Positions 6,898-13,780 of a stretch of DNA of 14,507 bases are shown one piece after another (within the stretch, counting starts at the first letter, position 1; every line of letters starts with the position of its first letter). Made by a program: the position numbers and the translations under genes. This DNA comes from CAYGZC01 sp964354225 (lineage in GTDB: Bacteria > Bacteroidota > Ignavibacteria > UBA10030 > SZUA-254): positions 1-14,507 of the forward strand of contig CAYGZC010000354.1 of NCBI GenBank assembly GCA_964354225.1. Reading direction: 5' to 3'. The notes under the pieces are model-generated. The model searched no databases, had not been told where the DNA came from, and was given only the letters and a program-made list of their open reading frames with translations.

Positions 6898-8235
6898 ATG
6901 AATCCAACCGAAATAATCCGTAAGAAACGCAGCGGTGAGAAATTAACTCGTACTGAAATTGAATTCATGATAAACGGTTACTTGCAGGGTAAAGTTGCTG
7001 ATTACCAAATATCGGCATTCCTGATGGCGGTGTATTTCCAGAAAATGGATTTCGATGAGACAACAATACTCACAGACGTCATGCTGCATTCCGGTGTCGT
7101 AGTCGATTTATCATCCATTCAAGGAATTAAAGTGGATAAGCATTCAACGGGTGGAGTCGGAGATAAAGTTTCACTTATACTTGCACCAATGGTCGCAGCT
7201 TGTGATGTTCCTGTTCCGATGATCTCAGGACGTGGACTCGGACATACCGGCGGCACGTTGGATAAATTAGAATCCATCCCCGGTTTCCGGACAAATCTTT
7301 CTATTAAAGAATATCAGGCAGTTATTTCAGAAATCGGTCTTGTAATGATAGGTCAGACAGATGAGATTGCTCCGGCGGATAAAAAGATGTACGCACTTCG
7401 TGATGTAACCGGCACTGTTGAAAGTATTCCACTGATAGCGGCAAGTATCATGAGTAAAAAAGTTGCGGAGGGTATCGATGCACTAGTGCTCGATATCAAA
7501 ACAGGAAGGGGAGCTTTTATGCAGCACAAAGATGATGCGATTGAGCTTGCCAAAACTTTGATCGCGGTAGGAGAAAAATTTGGAAAGAAGACGATCGGAT
7601 TTTTGACCGACATGAACCAGCCATTAGGTTACGCTATCGGAAATTGGTTAGAGGTTGTTGAATGCATTGAATGTATGCAGGGGAAAAATGTCCCAGACCT
7701 CATGGAGGTAACTTACGTGCTGGGCGGTGCGATGGTAATGTCAGGCGGAAAAGTCGGAAGCATCGAAGAAGGAATATCCAAATGCAAAAATGTACTTCAA
7801 TCTGGGAACGCGATGGATAAATTCAAAGAGCTAGTGCGTAGGCAGGGGGGAGATGTATCATTCATACATAATCCGGAAAAATATCCAAAGAGTAAATATA
7901 CAATTGAAGTGAAGAGTACTTCTAAGGCTTATATCCAGAATATCGATGCACTTGAGGTAGGATTCATCAGTATTATGCTCGGTGCCGGAAGAATGAAAGT
8001 CGACGATGCGATTGACCCGAAAGCTGGCATTATCCTTAAGAAGAAAGGCGGTGATAGTGTAGATGCTGGAGAGACATTAGCTGTTATTTTTACCGATAAG
8101 AAGGATATCCTCGAATCTGCCGCCCATAGAATGGAAAGGGCTTTTAGCATCGCAACAGAACCATCGGTATCATCGCCATTGATTCGATCAATGATCGATG
8201 TTAAAGGTGTTCATGCGTGGCATGCTTGTGTTTGA
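6898..8235 (+). CDS. deoA: Thymidine / pyrimidine-nucleoside phosphorylase
   Basis: This enzyme cleaves thymidine (and in some members uridine) with phosphate, giving the base and (deoxy)ribose 1-phosphate. The 445-residue length fits. The signature VDKHSTGGVGDKVSL (79-93), SGRGLGHTGGTLDKLE (110-125), and base-binding Arg168, Ser183 and Lys187 in YALRDVTGTV...AASIMSKK are intact. The numbering matches the Geobacillus pyrimidine-nucleoside phosphorylase. The position occupied by Lys108 in that enzyme is Met108 here, in PMISGRG as in E. coli DeoA, which hints at thymidine preference. The C-terminal domain, with MLGAGR and KKGGDSVDAGE, is also normal. No Shine-Dalgarno is visible; the leader holds CATATC repeats. 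It closes the pyrE-Nudix run. The family is certain; the choice between deoA and pdp as a name is less so. Confidence 0.95.
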   Translation: MNPTEIIRKKRSGEKLTRTEIEFMINGYLQGKVADYQISAFLMAVYFQKMDFDETTILTDVMLHSGVVVDLSSIQGIKVDKHSTGGVGDKVSLILAPMVAACDVPVPMISGRGLGHTGGTLDKLESIPGFRTNLSIKEYQAVISEIGLVMIGQTDEIAPADKKMYALRDVTGTVESIPLIAASIMSKKVAEGIDALVLDIKTGRGAFMQHKDDAIELAKTLIAVGEKFGKKTIGFLTDMNQPLGYAIGNWLEVVECIECMQGKNVPDLMEVTYVLGGAMVMSGGKVGSIEEGISKCKNVLQSGNAMDKFKELVRRQGGDVSFIHNPEKYPKSKYTIEVKSTSKAYIQNIDALEVGFISIMLGAGRMKVDDAIDPKAGIILKKKGGDSVDAGETLAVIFTDKKDILESAAHRMERAFSIATEPSVSSPLIRSMIDVKGVHAWHACV

Positions 8236-8338
8236 ATTCTATGTTTTTATTGACTATTTTCTAGTAATGATGAGGAATTCGATACGATTAAAGAATTTTA
8301 AATAATTCACAATTGTTTCATTCACTAGTGGAGTATTT

Positions 8339-8653
8339 ATGCTATTACCAGAGAAAAACAATCAGATAATTTCGCTTGATGAGGCGAGCAAATTAACAAG
8401 TAAATACAGAGAACAAGCAAAAGCCGATGCCATCAAAGGTGGATTGTTCTGGAAAGAATACGTCCAAAAACTTCTCGACCAGCCCGCTTGTGTTGCGATG
8501 CGATATTATCATGCGATTGATGACAAAGGTAATCCCACAATTATACTTTCAGGGATTGATGCCAATGGTGATGATTTAACAGGTGGTATTCTATTAGAAT
8601 TCGGACCTATCTGTCCCCCCTGGTGTCCTTCTAATAAAGAATTAATTAGTTAA
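8339..8653 (+). CDS. Small uncharacterised protein with C-terminal CPPxCP motif
   Basis: A 104-residue soluble protein with no signal peptide. It starts with an amphipathic, charged segment (ISLDEASKLTSKYREQAKAD, 11-30), followed by LLDQPACVAMRYYHAIDDKG (45-64) and a strand-like ILSGIDANGDDL. It ends with ICPPWCP (Cys92, Cys96). I recall similar small proteins in Bacteroidota genomes with the pattern 'QPxCxxxRxYY ... DxxG ... CPPxCP', but no characterised member. Three cysteines (51, 92, 96) could bind a metal or form a redox pair; this is inference. GGAG lies five bases before the ATG. The membrane protein follows after 10 bases and the kinase/regulator pair after that, so it is probably the first gene of the signalling cassette. 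Confidence 0.85.
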   Translation: MLLPEKNNQIISLDEASKLTSKYREQAKADAIKGGLFWKEYVQKLLDQPACVAMRYYHAIDDKGNPTIILSGIDANGDDLTGGILLEFGPICPPWCPSNKELIS

Positions 8654-8663
8654 ACAATATTCA

Positions 8664-9311
8664 ATGGATAAAATCATAACAATACTCTTTCCTTGCTCAG
8701 TCGCAGTTCCGCTTTTATTTGGTATTTTCAAGTACGGAAGACTTGAGAGTGATTTGAGAATAGTTGTGATGTTCCTCGGATTCGATACATTAGCCCAAAC
8801 ATATTTAGCAGCGACCGCATTGATGCATATTAAAAATCTGTGGATAACGCATATTTTTACGTTCATCGAATACATTTTTTTGATTGCTATCTTCTCGCAA
8901 TGGCAAAGAAAATTGCTTATTAGATGGTTGATGTTTTTTAGTATCCCATTAATTATCGCAATCGCTATTTTTGATATGTTTCGATTAGAAAACTTAAACA
9001 TGTTTAATATTTATACTAGACCCATATCTAGTATCTTGATGTTGGGTGTTCTCGGATTAACGCTATTTGAATTTAACAAGGAAAGTACTACTCTATTATC
9101 AAGAAATCCACGTTTCTGGATTATTCCTCCTGTATTTGTTTCTATTATAACGACAATGACTGTTTTCGCTGTTGGAAATTATTTATTGCTGAATTTCCCT
9201 AAATCCTTTTTTGATATCTATCGAGTTATGATGATAATAAATATGATTTCCAACATTTTTTACATAGGAGTATTCTTGTGCCCGAGCCAACAACCGAAAT
9301 CTGGTGGTTAA
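8664..9311 (+). CDS. Polytopic (about 7 TM) membrane protein, candidate sensor
   Basis: A 215-residue, very hydrophobic protein with about seven predicted membrane helices, roughly at 4-22, 32-50, 60-79, 86-107, 120-139, 152-177 and 186-207, and with short loops only. The third helix holds NLWITHIFTFIEYIFL, with a His and a Glu inside or at the edge of the membrane. I recall this His/Glu pattern from uncharacterised Bacteroidota proteins encoded next to kinases. I recognise no enzyme or transporter signature. The ATG has no clear Shine-Dalgarno but is 10 bases after the previous stop. The last 34 bases overlap the kinase gene. With a kinase that lacks a sensor domain next door, this protein is the natural candidate for the signal-receiving partner. 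Confidence 0.85.
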   Translation: MDKIITILFPCSVAVPLLFGIFKYGRLESDLRIVVMFLGFDTLAQTYLAATALMHIKNLWITHIFTFIEYIFLIAIFSQWQRKLLIRWLMFFSIPLIIAIAIFDMFRLENLNMFNIYTRPISSILMLGVLGLTLFEFNKESTTLLSRNPRFWIIPPVFVSIITTMTVFAVGNYLLLNFPKSFFDIYRVMMIINMISNIFYIGVFLCPSQQPKSGG

Positions 9312-10141
9312 TAATCGTTGGTACTACTGCACTTCTGATGCTCAGCAGTATTTTTATCGTCACAGTCTATTTCAATCAGAAGCGTTTCATCGCCTCCCAA
9401 AAAGAGAAGTTAAAAATACTCGAAGAGGGCAAGCAGCAATTAAAAGAATCGCACGATAAGCTGCGGCAGCTTGCTGCACATCTGCAATCGGTGCGGGAAG
9501 AAGAGCGTACACATATCGCACGTGAAATTCATGATGAGCTTGGTCAGATGTTGACGGCTCTGAAGATGGATGTAGCCCTCCTTCAACGAAAAGTTAAAAA
9601 TGTTAATCCTAATCTGGATGAAGCTGTTAACGATATGCACTCGATGTCTGGGCTGATTGATGATACAATCAAATCGGTGCGCAAAATTGCTACTGAACTA
9701 AGGCCGGAAATACTTGACGAGCTTGGTATTAAGGACGCCATCGAGTGGGCAACTCAAATGTTCCAAAATAGAACCGGAATCGAATGTACATTTGTCACAA
9801 ATCTGAATGAATTGAATCTCAGACGTGATCAAACGACTGCCCTTTTTAGAATATTACAAGAAACTCTCACTAATATTACCCGTCATGCGAATGCAACTGA
9901 AGTGAAAGTAAACTTGAATCGCGAAGATAACGAATTAATGATGGAGGTTGCTGATAACGGTAAAGGAATAACTGATCCTGATCCCAAAGGAGAGAAATCT
10001 TTCGGGATTCTCGGGATGAAGGAGCGTACTATACTGTTAGGCGGTGAATTTAAAATCCAGGGTATATCAGGCAAAGGTACAAAAGTTATTGTTAGGATGC
10101 CGATAGATAACTTAGAGGATCTGAATTTTGAGAAAGCATGA
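9278..10141 (+). CDS. NarL-family sensor histidine kinase without sensor domain
   Basis: A 287-residue inner-membrane kinase. A seven-residue N-terminus is followed by one membrane helix (about 9-32) and a coiled coil (about 35-75). Next comes a HisKA_3 dimerisation domain with EEERTHIAREIHDELGQ, phospho-acceptor His85. The ATPase domain has the N box QETLTNITRHA (Glu195, Asn199), G1 DNGKG (226-230), G2 FGILGMKERT (242-251) and GKGT (265-268). All catalytic motifs are intact. There is no periplasmic, PAS, GAF or HAMP domain, so input must come through the helix or a partner. The start is GTG at 9278, with TAGGAG seven bases before it. It lies within the membrane-protein gene (34-base overlap), suggesting translational coupling. 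The cognate regulator follows 78 bases later. Confidence 0.95.
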   Translation: MPEPTTEIWWLIIVGTTALLMLSSIFIVTVYFNQKRFIASQKEKLKILEEGKQQLKESHDKLRQLAAHLQSVREEERTHIAREIHDELGQMLTALKMDVALLQRKVKNVNPNLDEAVNDMHSMSGLIDDTIKSVRKIATELRPEILDELGIKDAIEWATQMFQNRTGIECTFVTNLNELNLRRDQTTALFRILQETLTNITRHANATEVKVNLNREDNELMMEVADNGKGITDPDPKGEKSFGILGMKERTILLGGEFKIQGISGKGTKVIVRMPIDNLEDLNFEKA

Positions 10142-10219
10142 AGATAATTAATTACTCTTCCCATCTTTCAACGTGTGTTAATTCATTATCATAAATATAT
10201 ACTCTAGGGAAACATTCAA

Positions 10220-10858
10220 ATGATAAAGATACTAATTGCCGATGATCATCCACTAATCCGGGAAGGTTTGAAAAAAACTCTAAGAGAAGAACATGATGTT
10301 GAGGTTGTATGTGAAGCGAGGAACGGTAGAGAAGTTCTCGATCTCATTGATAAACATGATTTGAATGTGATTGTTATGGATTTATCGATGCCCGGCATCA
10401 ATGGTTTGGAAGTGCTAAGCGAATTGAAGAAAAAAAAATCTCGACTGCCCGTCCTCATTTTAAGCATGCATCCCGAGGAACGTTTCGCTATACGAGCATT
10501 TAGAGCGGGAGCCGCCGGATATTTGACGAAAGAGAATGCACCACAAGAATTGATAAATGCTATCCGCAAAGTTGTCACTGGTGGAAAGTACATTACCCCT
10601 TCAGTCGCAGAGCAATTAGCAATTGAATTAGAAAATAACACTAATAAGCTTCCACATGAAATTTTATCAAATCGTGAATTAGAAGTTCTTTGTATGATTG
10701 CATCAGATATCTCAATAAATGACATTGCCGAAAAACTCTGTCTGAGTGTCAATACCGTTCATTCATATCGGTCACGTATATTGGAAAAGTTAAAAATGAA
10801 AACCGATATTGAACTTACACACTATGCCTTTCTGCACCACCTGATCGATCCGCTATAA
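10220..10858 (+). CDS. LuxR/NarL-family response regulator
   Basis: A 212-residue DNA-binding regulator. The receiver domain (1-120) has the acidic pair Asp8-Asp9, phospho-acceptor Asp54 in VMDLSMPG, Ser82 as the switch hydroxyl, and Lys104. The C-terminal LuxR-type helix-turn-helix (about 148-205) contains LSNRELEVLCMIASDISINDIAEKL followed by the recognition helix SVNTVHSYRSRILEKL. It is the expected partner of the HisKA_3 kinase just upstream and would bind as a phosphorylated dimer. AGGGA lies about nine bases before the ATG. A run of nine A residues (10430-10438) encodes KKK near residue 71 and is a possible slippage site. Target genes cannot be read from the sequence. Confidence 0.95.
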   Translation: MIKILIADDHPLIREGLKKTLREEHDVEVVCEARNGREVLDLIDKHDLNVIVMDLSMPGINGLEVLSELKKKKSRLPVLILSMHPEERFAIRAFRAGAAGYLTKENAPQELINAIRKVVTGGKYITPSVAEQLAIELENNTNKLPHEILSNRELEVLCMIASDISINDIAEKLCLSVNTVHSYRSRILEKLKMKTDIELTHYAFLHHLIDPL

Positions 10859-10929
10859 AACCAAATCCCTCTATCCGTTTCCTTTAAAAAATACCCCTTC
10901 TTAGCTCTATTTTCAATATATAATCGTGT

Positions 10930-10957
10930 CACAGAAAATGTGGCAACCATTTGGTTG
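10930..10957. repeat. Two adjacent small hairpins
   Basis: CACA-GAAAA-TGTG (10930-10942) is followed one base later by CAACCA-TT-TGGTTG (10944-10957). As DNA the second is a 14-bp near-palindrome. No T run follows, so termination is unlikely. A binding site for a dimeric regulator is possible. Confidence 0.4.
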
Positions 10958-11049
10958 AATATGCTACAAGAAAATCACAAATTCTGCTCTACCATATTTG
11001 GAATCTATAGTGTAGATTAATGATGTGGATTAGATGGTGAATATTCAGG

Positions 11050-11096
11050 GGCTTGGATAATGTTGATATGGGTGGAATTATAATGTTATCCAAGCC
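11050..11096 (+). promoter_or_regulatory. Inverted repeat bracketing a TATAAT box
   Basis: Perfect 11-base arms GGCTTGGATAA (11050-11060) and TTATCCAAGCC (11086-11096) are separated by 25 bases that contain TATAAT (11079-11084). If that is a -10 box, the left arm would cover the -35 region and the right arm would cover the start point near 11091, 37 bases before the receiver gene ATG. It could equally be an RNA hairpin in the leader. No good -35 hexamer is seen at the right distance. Confidence 0.5.
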
Positions 11097-11127
11097 TAGG
11101 GATTTAAAATAAATAGAAGGAAAAAGC

Positions 11128-11499
11128 ATGAAAATTATTGTCGCTGATGATTCCGCCTTGGTGCGGGGGCGCATTTCGTCATTTTTATCGGTTATTGATG
11201 GAGTGGAAATTGTTGGAAATGCCGGCGATGGTCAAACCCTAATTGATTCATTCGATAATGCGAAACCGGATGTTTTGGTCCTCGATTTTAAGCTATTTAA
11301 AAATTATCGTACTGCTATTTTTAATAAGATAAAGAATTGTGTTGTTGCCCCGATTTTAATATTACTTACAAACAATTCTTATCCTCAGTATCGGAATAAA
11401 TATCTGGACGCTGGTGTGGAATTCGTTTTTGACAAATCTATTGAGTTTGAAAAGCTTGTTCATCTCATATCTGGACGGATACTACGGCAAGTTGCATAA
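11128..11499 (+). CDS. Receiver-only response regulator
   Basis: A 123-residue single-domain CheY-like protein. Asp7-Asp8, phospho-acceptor Asp53 in LVLDFKL, Thr81 and Lys103 (FDKS) form a complete phosphorylation pocket. The usual MPG after the phospho-Asp is replaced by KLF, and no output domain follows. The stretch SYPQYRNKYLDAG and the ending FDKSIEFEKL resemble a group of response regulators that I recall as 'LTNYPYPQYRKKC...DKSTEF'. AGAAGGA lies about nine bases before the ATG, a good ribosome binding site. No kinase is adjacent; the nearest is the HisKA_3 kinase about 1 kb upstream. It may act as a phosphate sink or bind a protein partner. A two-way terminator lies downstream. Confidence 0.92.
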   Translation: MKIIVADDSALVRGRISSFLSVIDGVEIVGNAGDGQTLIDSFDNAKPDVLVLDFKLFKNYRTAIFNKIKNCVVAPILILLTNNSYPQYRNKYLDAGVEFVFDKSIEFEKLVHLISGRILRQVA

Positions 11500-11531
11500 T
11501 TATGAGGCGAAGGGTGAATTGAAACCGAACC

Positions 11532-11547
11532 AGCGCGGAGGGGCGCT
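11532..11547 (+). other. GC-rich hairpin with GGAGGG loop
   Basis: AGCGC (11532-11536) and GCGCT (11543-11547) close a loop reading GGAGGG. It lies between the receiver gene stop and the terminator hairpin, in a locally G-rich stretch unlike the AT-rich surroundings. A second hairpin with a GGGAG loop follows 17 bases later. It might be part of a 3' untranslated RNA. Function unknown. Confidence 0.4.
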
Positions 11548-11559
11548 CTCTTGGGGTAA

Positions 11560-11593
11560 TACGTAAAAGGGACGGGAGGTCCCTTTTTGCGTA
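11560..11593. terminator. Two-way intrinsic terminator
   Basis: AAAAGGGAC (11565-11573) and GTCCCTTTT (11579-11587) form a nine-bp stem around GGGAG. The stem is extended outward by TACGT/GCGTA pairs (11560-11564 with 11589-11593) past a bulged T. T runs occur in both directions, so it can end the receiver transcript and the convergent suhB transcript, whose stop is at 11661. Confidence 0.85.
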
Positions 11594-11660
11594 AATTCTA
11601 AATTTTCTTCAATCAATTTTTAAAATTGTGGGCATATCCATAAAATAATAAACGAGCAAG

Positions 11661-12461
11661 CTAACAATGTTTATTAGTTTGCATTTTACATCCCCTTTGT
11701 AACAATTCCAACATCTCCTTATGAACTTTACCATTGGTAGCAAGTATTTGGTTATCGTAAATGCTAAAATGCTTACCAGAAAAATCTGTAATAAATCCCC
11801 CTGCTTCCTTTACTAATAATGCCCCCGCCGCCATATCCCACGGATTGAGAGCAACTTCCCAAAAGCCATCGTATCTGCCTGCCGCAACGTAAGCCAGATC
11901 AATCGCTGCCGAACCCATCCGACGAACTGCCTGTGCGCTCAGCAGGAAGGTTACAAAATGTTCAACCGCATTATCGGGATTCTCAGTTATGTTGTAGGGA
12001 AATCCGGTGACAAGCAGACTGCGATTTAAATATCCGACCTGCGATACTTTAATCCTTTTTCCATTCAGAAGGGCACCATTTCCTTTTTCCGCCGTGAATA
12101 ATTCATCCAAGTTGGGATCATAAATAACACCTGCTATAATTTCGTTTTTCCACTCGACACCAATCGAAACGCAAAACACAGGTAAACCGTGAGTGAAGTT
12201 TGTCGTTCCATCCAACGGATCGATTATCCATTTATAATCGGAGGAATTCCCTTTCTTGCCCCCGGTCTCTTCTGCAAGTATGTCGTGTTGCGGAAAATGT
12301 TTCTTGATGATCTCTATTATTATTTCCTCGGAGCGTTTATCGATATCAGTGACGAGGTTTCTCTCTTGCCCTAATTTCTCCCGGATGTCTTTTATATGAC
12401 CGAGATTTTGTTTAAGAAATCTTCCTGCGAGTTTAGCGGCTTCTACTGCAATGTTGAGCAT
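11661..12461 (-). CDS. suhB: Inositol-1-monophosphatase family protein (SuhB-like)
   Basis: A 266-residue Mg2+-dependent phosphatase of the IMPase/FIG superfamily, cytoplasmic. The metal-binding motifs are present: ILAEETGG (61-68, Glu64/Glu65), WIIDPLDGTTNF (78-89, Asp81 and Asp84), and the C-terminal LNPWDMAAGALLVKEAGG with the third metal-binding Asp. These enzymes hydrolyse inositol phosphate and related sugar phosphates; SuhB in enterics also acts on transcription antitermination. I chose the ATG at 12461 because MLNIAVEAAKLAG aligns with the usual start of the family. The longer frame would begin with a TTG at 12509 inside hflX. It lies 31 bases after hflX and is probably co-transcribed. 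The exact substrate cannot be told from the sequence. Confidence 0.93.
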   Translation of the reverse strand: MLNIAVEAAKLAGRFLKQNLGHIKDIREKLGQERNLVTDIDKRSEEIIIEIIKKHFPQHDILAEETGGKKGNSSDYKWIIDPLDGTTNFTHGLPVFCVSIGVEWKNEIIAGVIYDPNLDELFTAEKGNGALLNGKRIKVSQVGYLNRSLLVTGFPYNITENPDNAVEHFVTFLLSAQAVRRMGSAAIDLAYVAAGRYDGFWEVALNPWDMAAGALLVKEAGGFITDFSGKHFSIYDNQILATNGKVHKEMLELLQRGCKMQTNKHC

Positions 12462-12492
12462 ATTAAATTCTATGGTGTTATCATGATTATTT

Positions 12493-13776
12493 CTAAGACG
12501 GTCGATCAAACCCTCTTTTACCTAATAGTTTCTTCAATTGTTCCATATTCTTCTGATTAATTCTGAACGTGATTTTAACAGAATTATCTTCGTACTCTTT
12601 GGTAATAATATTTGCAATCTCGTAAAGTTTTGCAATCGTCCGATAGTCTGATTGTTGGATGGTTAATGTATAATTAACAGTTCCTGAATCTAAGATCTGG
12701 AGGAGTTTTTCTTTTAAACTTGAAATATTGATACCACGTTCTGCAGAGATAAAGACAAAATCTTTGTACTGTGTTGTGAGTTCATGAATTATTGATCGAT
12801 CTCTAAGTTTGTCTATCTTATTGAACACGAGAATAGTTGGTTTGCCGGCAGTATGGAGTTCTTCCAGCGTGCTGTTAACTATTGAGATCTGCTCTTCAAA
12901 TTTTGGATGACTGATATCGATTACGTGAAGAAGGATATCTGCTTCAGCGGCTTCTGCGAGAGTACTTTTAAATGAAGCAATTAAATGTGATGGAAGCTTT
13001 CGGATAAAACCCACTGTGTCTGACAGAAGAATATTTTTAGATGAAGAAAGTGAAACCATGCGAACTGTGGTATCAAGCGTGGCAAAAAGGCGATCTTCGA
13101 TGAGCACATCGGCTCCGGAAAGTAATTTTAACAGTGTAGATTTTCCTGCATTGGTATATCCAATCATTGCTACACGGGGGTGTTCCTTCCTGCCTTTACG
13201 TTGTACCTCGCGTTCTTTGTTGATGCTTTTAAGTTTTTCTTTCAGGTGACTGATGCGCGCACGAATTGCTCGTCGGTCGGTTTCAATCTGTTGTTCGCCG
13301 GGACCCTTCGTTCCCACACCGCCATATTGTTTTGATAGATGTGTCCATTGTCTTGTTAAACGTGAAAGAAAGTATTGAAGCTGGGCAAGCTCGACCTGCG
13401 TCATCGCCTCTTTGGTTTTAGCGCGGGAAGCAAAGATATCAAGTATCAATCCGCTTCGATCAAGAATTTTACATTTTATATACTTTTCCAGATTACGAAC
13501 CTGAACAGGTGATAGATCATCATCGAATATGACCAGATTGATCTGTTCTCTATCAACAATCTCACCAATTTCCTTCGCCTTGCCACTTCCGATGAATGTT
13601 GCCGAATCGATTCGCTCACGATCTTGAATGATTTTATGTAAAACTTGAGCACCCGCTGTGTCTGCTAATAAAGTGAGTTCATCTAAATATTCACCGACCT
13701 GACTGCGTCGACTTTGTTTAGTGATAACACCGACTACGATTGCTGTTTCCGGTTGATTTGTGAGTAGTAATTTCAT
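12493..13776 (-). CDS. hflX: GTPase HflX
   Basis: HflX is a translation-associated GTPase that binds the 50S subunit and splits or rescues stalled ribosomes under stress. The 427-residue protein has the N-terminal HflX domain (AGAQVLHKIIQ, FIGSGKAKEI at 61-70) and the family stretch GGVGTKGPGEQQIETDRR (152-169). The G domain has the P-loop GYTNAGKS (206-213), G3 DTVGFI (253-258), G4 NKID (319-322) and G5 SA (344-345). I chose the ATG at 13776, four bases after the upstream gene's stop, because an upstream in-frame start at 13917 would add 47 unrelated residues wholly inside the preceding gene. The C-terminal 100 residues form the usual extra domain. Confidence 0.96.
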   Translation of the reverse strand: MKLLLTNQPETAIVVGVITKQSRRSQVGEYLDELTLLADTAGAQVLHKIIQDRERIDSATFIGSGKAKEIGEIVDREQINLVIFDDDLSPVQVRNLEKYIKCKILDRSGLILDIFASRAKTKEAMTQVELAQLQYFLSRLTRQWTHLSKQYGGVGTKGPGEQQIETDRRAIRARISHLKEKLKSINKEREVQRKGRKEHPRVAMIGYTNAGKSTLLKLLSGADVLIEDRLFATLDTTVRMVSLSSSKNILLSDTVGFIRKLPSHLIASFKSTLAEAAEADILLHVIDISHPKFEEQISIVNSTLEELHTAGKPTILVFNKIDKLRDRSIIHELTTQYKDFVFISAERGINISSLKEKLLQILDSGTVNYTLTIQQSDYRTIAKLYEIANIITKEYEDNSVKITFRINQKNMEQLKKLLGKRGFDRPS

Positions 13777-13780
13777 CTCA

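Larger units (their letters stand above)
10859..11127. other. Intergenic region rich in inverted repeats
   Basis: This 269-base stretch has no convincing gene. It holds at least four inverted repeats, listed separately where clear: CACA-GAAAA-TGTG (10930-10942), CAACCA-TT-TGGTTG (10944-10957), AATCTA-TAGTG-TAGATT (11002-11018), and an 11-bp pair of arms at 11050-11096. No obvious terminator follows the response regulator stop at 10858. The region probably carries the regulatory sequence of the receiver gene at 11128. Confidence 0.6.

Noticed and set aside
10941..10956. Possible sigma54 promoter (TGGCAAC...TTGGTT)
   Set aside because: The GG at -24 fits, but the -12 element lacks the required GC at the correct spacing, and the match is explained by the palindrome there.
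11515..11593. Riboswitch (guanidine or c-di-GMP type) after the receiver gene
   Set aside because: The conserved cores of those classes are absent, and the element lies at the 3' end of a gene, followed by a convergent gene, so there is nothing downstream to control.
12462..12509. TTG start for suhB at 12509
   Set aside because: It would overlap hflX and add 16 residues before MLNIAVEAAKLAG, the normal start of the family.
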